From Palsa-883 sp035486355 (GTDB taxonomy: Bacteria; Pseudomonadota; Alphaproteobacteria; Acetobacterales; Acetobacteraceae), in contig DATHNE010000004.1 in the NCBI GenBank assembly GCA_035486355.1, positions 1-12,214 of the forward strand: 12,214 nt of DNA, written 5' to 3'. A program made the position numbers and the translations under genes. This document shows positions 1 to 6,280 of this stretch, piece by piece. Each line of letters opens with the position of its first letter. Positions within the stretch are counted from its first letter, which is position 1. The notes under the pieces were generated by a model, which made no database searches, was not told the DNA's origin, and was given only the letters and a program-made list of their open reading frames with translations.

Positions 1-220
1 ATGCGGTTCCAGTCACCGGCGCCGTAGATCGCTTGCAGCGTATCCATCGAGATGTTCTGCATGTCGGCGACCCCCAGGTCTGGGTTGCCGGCGCAATTGC
101 GCAATATGCCGGGGTGATGCCGTAATTGGTCGCCCCACCCGTATCATTGGGATCGTCGGTGGATCCTCCTTCCTGCCGCAAGGTGAACGCCGGCGAGGCG
201 GGGAAGGTATCAGCCGCGGA
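1..220 (-). pseudogene. GH108-type lysozyme / secretion-activator remnant, frameshifted, runs off left edge
   Basis: Read on the minus strand, one frame (about 220 down to 113) gives a GH108-like N-terminus: FTLRQ followed by EGGSTDDPND and then TGGATNYGIT. In this family the Glu of the EGG motif is the catalytic residue. A second frame (about 92 down to 1) continues with GNPDLGVADMQNIS and then LQAIYGAGDWNR, which matches the family's later 'D-x-x-x-I ... A-x-x-IY ... W' stretch. The two frames are joined by only 20 nt (93-112), a few bases short of what the family needs. The first frame has no start codon before an upstream in-frame stop (227-229). Several lesions together suggest genuine decay rather than one sequencing error. 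GH108 proteins are peptidoglycan hydrolases, often carried by phages, so this could be a prophage relic; no other phage gene is visible. The open frame at 13-291 is a third frame over the same DNA and is not a gene. Confidence 0.6.
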
Positions 221-383
221 CGGGCGCTATGTTGGTCCGATGTTAGCATGAACCAAACGATCAGTGCGGTGACGTCGTCAAGCGATTTCATTGCGGCCCC
301 GCGTGATATCGCCCTCGACCGGGCGTGACGTTGCCGGCGGTGGCATGTGTTGCGACACTTGGCGCGGTCACGGAGGTTTCCGC

Positions 384-1355
384 ATGCGCATCGTGCTCAT
401 CGGCGTGTCGCATTGGCACGTCCCGTTCTATCTGGACCCGTGCCTGGCGTTACCGGGTGTGGCGGTGGTGGGTGTCAGCGATGCCGCCATCGACCGTGCG
501 GAGCCGATCGCCACGCAGGCTGGCTGTCCCGCCTTTGCTGACTACCGCGAGATGTGCGCGCGGCTGCGGCCGGATTTCGCCTTCGCGCTGGGCCGGCATT
601 GTGACATGGCAGAGTTGGGGCGATTCCTGATCGAGGCGCGGATCCCCTTTGCCATGGAGAAGCCTTGCGGCATCGCGCTGGCCGAGGTTGCAGACCTCGC
701 CGAGCGCGCCCGCGCCGCCGGCGTGTTCGCGGCCATTCCGTTCGTGTTCCGATATTGCGCGCTGGTGGACGCCGTGCGCGAGCTGGCGGCAGGGGAGGCG
801 CTGCAATATCTCAGCTTCAAGTTCATTGGCGGATTGGTCGAGCGCTATCGCGAGGCGCGCTGCGACTGGATGCTGGATCGGGCGACCGCGGGCGGCGGGC
901 CGTTGATCAATCTTGGTGTGCATTTCCTCGATCTGTGCCGCGTGTTGCTGCCAGGCGTCCAGTTGGATGTGGCGGGCGCAGTGATGTCGAACGCCAATGC
1001 CGGGTTGTCGATCGAGGATCACGCCGTGGTGACGCTGCGCGGTGGCGGCGCGACCTGTCTGGTCGAGACCGGTTATCTGTATCCGGCACCGCATTCGGTG
1101 TTCGACCTGCATTACAGCATCCGCACCAGCGGCCATTACTTCGCCGCGCGCGATGCCACGCTGCTGGAGATCAGCGACAACGCCCGTCATCGCACCACAC
1201 GTGAGATGGTGCTGATCAATGCACCCCTCTACCCGACATTCGTTGCCGATAGTTTGCGCCGGCTGGAACTTGGTGAGGCGCCGATCGCCAATTTGGATGA
1301 CATGGCGGAGGCGATGCGTCTGGTGGAGGCCGCCTACGCTGCTTCACCCCTCTGA
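384..1355 (+). CDS. Gfo/Idh/MocA family NAD(P)-dependent oxidoreductase
   Basis: Predicted cytoplasmic 323-aa protein. The N-terminal Rossmann fold begins at once (MRIVLIGVSHWHVP). The nucleotide-binding loop is GVSHWH instead of the usual GxGxxG. EKP (residues 92-94, in MEKPCG) is the family's Lys motif after the Rossmann core. GGGPLINLGVHFLDL (170-184) matches the second family motif around His180, with Asn at 176 where Asp is common. The C-terminal half has the usual alternating beta-strand pattern. Start choice: the frame is open from 291, but the ATG at 384 has a clear GGAGG (372-376) 7 nt upstream and starts directly with the first Rossmann strand. The family oxidises or reduces sugars, inositols and related polyols; the substrate here is unknown. 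It stands alone on the plus strand and converges with the ABC permease, 32 nt between their stops, so a link to the transport genes is unproven. Confidence 0.87.
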   Translation: MRIVLIGVSHWHVPFYLDPCLALPGVAVVGVSDAAIDRAEPIATQAGCPAFADYREMCARLRPDFAFALGRHCDMAELGRFLIEARIPFAMEKPCGIALAEVADLAERARAAGVFAAIPFVFRYCALVDAVRELAAGEALQYLSFKFIGGLVERYREARCDWMLDRATAGGGPLINLGVHFLDLCRVLLPGVQLDVAGAVMSNANAGLSIEDHAVVTLRGGGATCLVETGYLYPAPHSVFDLHYSIRTSGHYFAARDATLLEISDNARHRTTREMVLINAPLYPTFVADSLRRLELGEAPIANLDDMAEAMRLVEAAYAASPL

Positions 1356-1387
1356 GCGCGATGACAGCTCCGGTGGCTGGGGATCGG

Positions 1388-2179
1388 TCAGCGCCAGCGT
1401 AACAGTCGCCGTTCGAGGTGCGTGAGCAATGTGGCGACCGTCAGGCCCAACAGCGATAATACGGTGATGCCCGCCAGGAGGTTGCCCGTATCATAGAGAT
1501 TCCCCGCCGCCAGCACGAACGCGCCAATGCCGCGATCTGCGCCGATCATTTCCGCCGCCACCAACAGGATGATCGCGATCGAACTGGTCACGCGAAATCC
1601 ACTCAGCAGTGCCGGCAGTGCACCCGGCAGCACGATCTTGCGCACGACCGAGGCATACGACAGGCCGAAGCTCTGCCCCATGCGGATCAATCCACGTGGC
1701 ACATTGTCCACCCCGCCCACCGTCGCGATGACCGTGGGGAAGAATACACCAAAGGCAATGGTGATGATCTTCGATCCCTCGCCGATGCCGAACCAGATGA
1801 TGAATAGTGGCACCAGGGCGATCTTCGGGATTGGAAACATCGCCGAGACGATTGCCATGCCCGACGAGCGCGCGATCGACCACAGGCCGAGTGCAAGCCC
1901 GATCGCGATGCCGAACACCGTGCCGATCGTCCAGCCGATGGCAAGGCGCGCCAGCGAGGCGGACAGATGCCGCCATAGTTCGCCACTCATCGTCAGTTGA
2001 TACAGCGCGGTGGCAATTGTCACAGGTGCGGGCAGGAACAGGCTGTGGATCAGGCCCGCCGAGCACCCGGCTTGCCACAGGCCGATCACCCCAACCAGCG
2101 TCGCCGCACCAGCCAGCGCGTGTTCGCGCGGCACGAAACCGCCGCCACGAAACGGCACGGGCCCATCGATCCGCCGCAT
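1388..2179 (-). CDS. ABC transporter permease, NitT/TauT (SsuC/TauC-like) type
   Basis: Inner-membrane subunit, 263 aa, of the BPD_transp_1 fold. About six membrane segments are visible: near residues 22-43, 82-101, 109-130, 138-156, 198-212 and 233-254. The cytoplasmic EAA-type loop that docks on the ATPase is at about 164-190 (GQSFGLSYASVVRKIVLPGA), with the conserved G and 'I-x-LP'. Length is normal for SsuC/TauC proteins. Start: a GTG at 2191 would add four residues, but the ATG at 2179 has GAGG six bases upstream and is preferred. It is the last gene of the MFS, binding protein, ATPase, permease operon. Unlike the tight joints upstream, a gap of about 130 nt separates it from the ATPase stop. 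Family substrates include sulfonates, taurine, nitrate and pyrimidine precursors; which applies here cannot be told. Confidence 0.9.
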   Translation of the reverse strand: MRRIDGPVPFRGGGFVPREHALAGAATLVGVIGLWQAGCSAGLIHSLFLPAPVTIATALYQLTMSGELWRHLSASLARLAIGWTIGTVFGIAIGLALGLWSIARSSGMAIVSAMFPIPKIALVPLFIIWFGIGEGSKIITIAFGVFFPTVIATVGGVDNVPRGLIRMGQSFGLSYASVVRKIVLPGALPALLSGFRVTSSIAIILLVAAEMIGADRGIGAFVLAAGNLYDTGNLLAGITVLSLLGLTVATLLTHLERRLLRWR

Positions 2180-2311
2180 CGATGACCTCACGCGGCGCCC
2201 CGCGCGGAGCTGGGACAGCCCACGCTAGAAGGTTTCGCCAGTTCCATGATCATGCCTTTCGCTCTCGTCTGCCGTGGCGCGTTCATCCCGCGCGCCAGGC
2301 CGTGGATGAGG
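2180..2311 (-). other. Intergenic gap between ABC ATPase and permease, with possible small ORF
   Basis: This is the only sizeable gap inside an otherwise tightly packed operon. On the minus strand it holds a 21-codon open frame starting at an ATG at 2253 (MIMELAKPSS...) and ending at a TGA at 2190-2188. That stop overlaps the alternative GTG start of the permease as GTGA. AAAGG lies seven bases before the internal ATG at 2247. A perfect 10-bp palindrome (CATGATCATG, 2245-2254) covers these starts. The peptide is not recognised and may not be translated. Confidence 0.3.
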
Positions 2312-3103
2312 TCACGCACCGTATCGATCCGTACGAGTTTCGATCTCACGCGCCGCCGCCGCCGCGTCGTCACGGATCATCTGCCATAGCGTCGCCTCCA
2401 TCGCGCTCAGGTCAGCGTCGGTCGCCGCGCGTCCGGCCAGCGGCCGATCGATGCGCAGCATGGCACGCACACGCCCTGGACGGCGTGACAGCACGACGAT
2501 CTGGTGACCAACGCGCACGGCTTCGGCCAGGTTGTGCGTGACATAGACGGTGGTGGTGTTGGCACGCTCGATCAGCGCGGTGAATTCATCCAGCAGCAGG
2601 TCGCGCGTCTGCGCATCCAGGGCCGACAGCGGCTCGTCCAGCAGCAGACAGGCCGGCCGCACGGCAAGCGCGCGGGCGATGCCGACGCGCTGGCGCATGC
2701 CGCCTGATAATTGCCGTGGCCAGGCCTGAGCAAACTCGCTCAGACCCGTCAGTGCCAGCACCTCGGCCACCCGTGCGGCGCACGCGGCCTTCGGTAAGCG
2801 ATCTTCCAGCACCAGCGCCACATTGTCGGCCACGCTGCGCCATGGCAACAGGGCGAAGTCCTGGAACACATAGGTCAGCGGGTTCAGGCAGTCATCGGCG
2901 ATTGCCCCTTCGCAGCGCACCGTGCCGCCGCTTGGGGCCAGCAATCCCCCCATGATGCCGAGTAATGTCGACTTGCCGCAGCCGGAGGGGCCGACCAGCA
3001 CGAGCACCTGCCCTGGTTCTGCTGTCAGATCGATCCCGTCCAGCACGTTCAGGTCGCGATAGGCATGGCGCACACCCGACAGCACAAGCCGCAGGCCAGG
3101 CAT
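2312..3103 (-). CDS. ABC transporter ATP-binding protein, NitT/TauT (SsuB/TauB-like) type
   Basis: Cytoplasmic ATPase subunit, 263 aa, the normal size for SsuB/TauB proteins. All nucleotide-binding motifs are intact: Walker A GPSGCGKS (38-45), Q-loop Gln81 in VFQDFALLPW, signature LSGGM (132-136), Walker B ACLLLDEP (151-158) with D-loop SALD, and the switch His190 in YVTHNLAEAV. The 'ALLPWRSV' stretch after the Q-loop is typical of the nitrate/sulfonate/taurine group. Its ATG overlaps the stop of the binding-protein gene by one base (TGATG), so translation is probably coupled. It would pair with the permease encoded just downstream and the binding protein upstream to form an importer of a small organic or inorganic ion. 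The substrate is not deducible. Confidence 0.93.
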   Translation of the reverse strand: MPGLRLVLSGVRHAYRDLNVLDGIDLTAEPGQVLVLVGPSGCGKSTLLGIMGGLLAPSGGTVRCEGAIADDCLNPLTYVFQDFALLPWRSVADNVALVLEDRLPKAACAARVAEVLALTGLSEFAQAWPRQLSGGMRQRVGIARALAVRPACLLLDEPLSALDAQTRDLLLDEFTALIERANTTTVYVTHNLAEAVRVGHQIVVLSRRPGRVRAMLRIDRPLAGRAATDADLSAMEATLWQMIRDDAAAAAREIETRTDRYGA

Positions 3104-4137
3104 CAGCGTGCGGGCAGGAAGCTGGTATCGATCAACTTGGTTGGATCGATCTGCGCCTTCACCAGACCCTGCTGCTGGAACCAGCGGAACTGGGCGATGA
3201 TGTCGGCGACGTCGAGGGCGCCGCCCGGATCATAGTAGCCGATCCCATTCAGGATCTTGCTGCGTGCCGCTGGATCACCGGTGAACACGTATTTGGTCAG
3301 CAGCGGGATCATCGCATCGGTCTTGGCATCGACGATGGGTCGCCCCTGCGCATCCAGACGCAGGAAGGCATCACGGTAGTCGGCCACGCCCTGTTGATAG
3401 CCACGTGCGAAGCCGCGCAGCGTGGCGGCGCGCCGGGCGATCATCGTCGCGGTCGTGAACAAGGCGGTGATCTGGTACGGCACGATGTCGCCGACCCAGC
3501 CGATGATATGCGCCTGGCCCGACGTGGACAGCGGTTTGGCCATCGACGCAATGGCGATCGTCGCATCCACCTGGCCGGTCTGCACCGCTGCGATCATGTT
3601 CGGCACCTGCTGCACCGGCCGCAGCGTGACCGTCGACAGGTCGAAGCCTTTGGCCTGGGCGATGCGCCCCAGCATGTAATGGAACGAGGATCCGTATTGC
3701 GTGATGGCAAAGCTGTGGCCGCCCAACTTGTCGGGGGAGGTCAGTCCGGCCTCGAAGGCCTGGTTCGACACCAAGATCGCCGACCCCTCGTAGCCGCGCT
3801 GCTCATGCAACGCACCACCGATCACCTTCAGCGTCCCCGTTGCCGCGAGGTTGAAAAACCCGCCGGTCAGCGCGGTGACGCCGACATCGATATCCCCCGC
3901 CACCGCTGCGGCGGCGATTGGCTGTGCCGCCTCGAAGAAGCGGAACGTCAGATCGACGCCGTTCTGGGCGAAGTATCCGCGTTCCTGCGCGATGTAGAAC
4001 GGCGCCGGAGACAGCGTGTGCAGCAGCCCCAGGCGCAACGGCGGGGCGGCGCGCAGGCCAGGGGATAAGATGGGGGACACGAAAGCGGCGCCGAACGCCC
4101 CGAGGGCGGCGCGGCGGCCTAACAATATCCTGTTCAT
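3103..4137 (-). CDS. ABC transporter substrate-binding protein, NMT1/THI5-like
   Basis: Exported binding protein, 344 aa. Residues 1-30 form a leader with an arginine pair (GRRAALGAFGAAF) and a likely cut near LRA (28-30); this could be a Sec or a Tat signal, since the pair is not in a full Tat motif. The mature part opens with the family pattern: a first beta strand (LRLGLL), then 'APFYIAQERGYFAQNGVDL' (45-63), followed by 'AAAAVAGDIDVGVTAL'. This matches NMT1/THI5-like and SsuA/TauA-type periplasmic proteins, which bind thiamine-pyrimidine precursors, sulfonates, nitrate and similar ligands. AGGA, overlapping the upstream stop codon, sits seven bases before the ATG, and only nine bases separate it from the MFS gene, so coupled translation is likely. 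The neighbouring ATPase and permease complete the system. Ligand unknown. Confidence 0.9.
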   Translation of the reverse strand: MNRILLGRRAALGAFGAAFVSPILSPGLRAAPPLRLGLLHTLSPAPFYIAQERGYFAQNGVDLTFRFFEAAQPIAAAAVAGDIDVGVTALTGGFFNLAATGTLKVIGGALHEQRGYEGSAILVSNQAFEAGLTSPDKLGGHSFAITQYGSSFHYMLGRIAQAKGFDLSTVTLRPVQQVPNMIAAVQTGQVDATIAIASMAKPLSTSGQAHIIGWVGDIVPYQITALFTTATMIARRAATLRGFARGYQQGVADYRDAFLRLDAQGRPIVDAKTDAMIPLLTKYVFTGDPAARSKILNGIGYYDPGGALDVADIIAQFRWFQQQGLVKAQIDPTKLIDTSFLPAR

Positions 4138-4146
4138 CGCGCCGTC

Positions 4147-5418
4147 CTAGCGGCGTAGCGGCAGCGTGCCAAGCAGGCCGACGATGCCGCCTGCCATGAG
4201 GTAGAACGCCGGGATGAGGTTGCTGCCTGTGACGGCGATCAGCCAGGTGATGATCAGCGCCGCCGTGCCGCCGAACACGGATACGGCAATATTGTCCGAC
4301 AGACCCAGCCCGGTCGCCAGCGCACGGTTGGGGAACATGTCGCCGATGCCGGTCAGGATCGGGCCCTGATACAGTGCGATAACGACCCCGAACACCACCT
4401 GATAGACCAGCAGGGACGACAAGCTGGGTTCCGCGTTTATGTAGCGGAACATCGGCCAGGCGAGGACGATCAGCAATGTCGGGGCGAGGCGCAGGAACAC
4501 GCGAGGGCCGAAACGATCGACGAAATGTCCCACCACCGGGATCAACACCCCGGCGGTGACCGTGCCCACCATTGTCGCGGTGAAGCCGGCTGTCTGCGGC
4601 AGATGCAGCGTCCGCACCGCATAGACAGGTGTGTAGACCAGCAGCACGTAGGTGCAGATGGTCGACAGCGTGATCAGCGCGCCGCTGGCAAACGCCTCGC
4701 GCGGGTACTTGTTGATCACGTCGCGGAATGGCGTCGCGTGGCGATCATGCGTCCGCCGGTGTTCCGGCGGATCGGCGATGCGGGTGCGTAGTAGGTAGCC
4801 CACCGGGCCGATCAGCAGGCCGAACAGGAACGGCACCCGCCATCCCCAGACTTCCAGCTCCTGTGGCCCGAAGCCGCGCGTGACCAGTGTACCGACCGCG
4901 AGGCCCAGCGCGATGAACAACGAGGAGGATGCATAGACCCAACTGACGTAGAACCCCGAACGGCCGGGTGGGGCGTATTCGCGCATGAAGGCGGTCGCGT
5001 TGCCCATCTCGCCGCCGGTGGAGAAGCCTTGCATCAAGCGCGCCAGCATCAGCAGCAGGGGCGCCGCGAGACCAATCTGTCCGTAGGTCGGCATCAGCGC
5101 GATCATCGCGGTGCCGATGCACATCAGCAGGATGGTGAGCGACAGCGCCGCCTTGCGGCCCATGCGGTCGGAATACATCCCCAGCAGCGTGCCGCCGAGC
5201 GGGCGCATGAAGAAGCCGACCGCGAAGGTGCCGAGCGACAGCAGCAGTGATGTGAGCGGATTGCTGACAGGGAAGAACAATTTCGCGATGACACCGGCGA
5301 AGACGCCGTACAGCATGAAATTGTACCATTCGAGACCATTGCCGATCACCGCGGTCAGCACCGCGATCGGCCCGCTGGCCGCGATCGCACGCGTGGCGAC
5401 TGCCGCACGTTGTTGCAT
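4147..5418 (-). CDS. MFS transporter, metabolite:H+ symporter (MHS) type
   Basis: Inner-membrane carrier with about 12 membrane segments, 423 aa from the chosen start. MHS-family marks are visible: GNGLEWYNFMLYG (26-38; the family usually has Asp where Asn33 stands), motif A-like GMYSDRMGRKA (80-90), and LMQGFSTGGEMGN (128-140). Relatives import dicarboxylates, proline/betaine, shikimate or citrate with protons. Start: the frame is open to an ATG at 5496, but that codon lies within a strong hairpin and lacks a ribosome-binding site. The ATG at 5418 has GGGAG ten bases upstream and begins just before the first conserved segment; an ATG at 5439 is also possible. First gene of the operon with the NMT1-type ABC genes, which suggests the two transporters serve the same or related compounds (inference). 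Confidence 0.88.
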   Translation of the reverse strand: MQQRAAVATRAIAASGPIAVLTAVIGNGLEWYNFMLYGVFAGVIAKLFFPVSNPLTSLLLSLGTFAVGFFMRPLGGTLLGMYSDRMGRKAALSLTILLMCIGTAMIALMPTYGQIGLAAPLLLMLARLMQGFSTGGEMGNATAFMREYAPPGRSGFYVSWVYASSSLFIALGLAVGTLVTRGFGPQELEVWGWRVPFLFGLLIGPVGYLLRTRIADPPEHRRTHDRHATPFRDVINKYPREAFASGALITLSTICTYVLLVYTPVYAVRTLHLPQTAGFTATMVGTVTAGVLIPVVGHFVDRFGPRVFLRLAPTLLIVLAWPMFRYINAEPSLSSLLVYQVVFGVVIALYQGPILTGIGDMFPNRALATGLGLSDNIAVSVFGGTAALIITWLIAVTGSNLIPAFYLMAGGIVGLLGTLPLRR

Positions 5419-5492
5419 GGCCCCACTACTCCCGAACATCGCGCGGGAAGCGAAGCAGAAAGTGCGTCGGGCGGGAAGGGCAGGGGTGCGCA

Positions 5493-5518
5493 TCACGGTC
5501 GGGTTTGCCCGGCCGTGA
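5493..5518 (-). terminator. Strong hairpin between the Liv operon and the MFS/ABC operon (possible terminator)
   Basis: An 11-nt arm TCACGGTCGGG (5493-5503) and its partner CCCGGCCGTGA (5508-5518) are separated by a 4-nt loop. On the minus strand, the direction of both flanking operons, ten of eleven positions pair, with one A-C mismatch; on the plus strand the odd pair is G-T, giving a continuous stem. It lies 39 nt past the livF stop and upstream of the MFS start. No T-run follows on the minus strand, so it is not a textbook intrinsic terminator. It could end or weaken read-through, protect the Liv mRNA 3' end, or be a protein-binding site. Confidence 0.4.
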
Positions 5519-5556
5519 CCGCCAGCGCGTGATTGAATGCACTATGGGACGGATCG

Positions 5557-6279
5557 CTACGTCGCGACCTGCATCTCGCCCAGATACGCCTCGCGGATCA
5601 ACGGATTCTGCCGCAGCTCCTGCGCCGGACCGGACAGCACCACCTGGCCGGTCTGCAGCACATAAGCTCGATGCGCGATCGACAGGGCCATATTAGCGTT
5701 CTGTTCCACCATAAAAATGGTGGTGCCCTGCCTGTTGATCTCCTGGATGATATCGAACACCTGCTCGACGAAGATCGGCGACAGGCCCATCGATGGCTCA
5801 TCCATGCAGATCAGCCGTGGCCGCGCCATCAGCGCGCGTCCCATCGCCACCATCTGCTGCTCGCCGCCCGACAGGGTGCCGGCGATTTGGTCCCGCCGCT
5901 CCTTCACACGCGGAAACAGCGAATAGACCCGTTCCAGGTCTTGATCGAATTCCGGCCCGTGCTTGCGCAGATAGGCCCCCATTTCCAGGTTCTCGAACAC
6001 GGTCATGCGCGGGAACAGGCGGCGCGCCTCCAGCACCGGGGCGATGCCGCGGCGCACGCGGTCGGCGGTTGGCAGCTTGCCGATCGGCTGGCCATCGAAG
6101 AGCACCTCGCCGCGGGTTGGCCGCACCACGCCCATGATGGTCTTCATCGTGGTGGACTTGCCGCTGGCATTGCCGCCGAGCAGGGCGATGATCTCACCCT
6201 TCTCAATCGAGTAGTTCACATTCTTCAGGACGTGCAGATCGCCGTAATAAGTATCGACGTTCTTGAATTCCAGCAGCAT
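5557..6279 (-). CDS. livF: Branched-chain amino acid-type ABC transporter ATP-binding protein LivF
   Basis: Cytoplasmic ATPase, 240 aa, typical LivF length. Walker A is GGNASGKS (35-42), unlike the more common G-x-NGAGK(S/T). The Q-loop region reads VLEARRLF (82-89) where LivF proteins usually have PEGR-x-(I/L)F. Signature LSGGE (136-140), Walker B RLICMDEP (155-162), and VEQN (191-194) with Gln in place of the switch His, as is normal for LivF. Start: an upstream extension of the frame overlaps the livM-livG coding region in a different frame; the ATG at 6279 begins the conserved first strand, has GGGAG nine bases ahead, and lies one base after the upstream stop (TGACATG), so translation is coupled. 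It is the last gene of the livK-livH-livMG-livF operon and should pair with the LivG domain of the fusion protein as the second ATPase of the importer. Confidence 0.93.
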   Translation of the reverse strand: MLLEFKNVDTYYGDLHVLKNVNYSIEKGEIIALLGGNASGKSTTMKTIMGVVRPTRGEVLFDGQPIGKLPTADRVRRGIAPVLEARRLFPRMTVFENLEMGAYLRKHGPEFDQDLERVYSLFPRVKERRDQIAGTLSGGEQQMVAMGRALMARPRLICMDEPSMGLSPIFVEQVFDIIQEINRQGTTIFMVEQNANMALSIAHRAYVLQTGQVVLSGPAQELRQNPLIREAYLGEMQVAT

Positions 6280-6280
6280 G

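Noticed and set aside
232..256. Spaced dyad TTGGT...ACCAA upstream of the oxidoreductase gene
   Set aside because: Five-base arms separated by 15 bases are not significant, and the site is far from the start codon.
333..363. Possible sigma-70 promoter TTGCCG-N17-GACACT before the oxidoreductase gene
   Set aside because: The -35 matches 4/6 and the -10 only 3/6; such matches are frequent by chance.
450..1190. Long minus-strand open frame (246 codons) opposite the oxidoreductase gene
   Set aside because: It is antisense to a clear Gfo/Idh protein, rich in Arg, His and Gln as expected for a GC-rich shadow frame, and has no recognisable motif.
1356..1387. Bidirectional terminator between the converging oxidoreductase and permease genes
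   Set aside because: The 32-nt gap contains only very short complementary stretches and no T- or A-run.
2965..4068. Plus-strand open frame of 367 codons
   Set aside because: It lies opposite the ABC ATPase start and the binding-protein gene, has low-complexity Arg/Gly/Gln-rich composition and no domain. Long shadow frames are common at this GC content.
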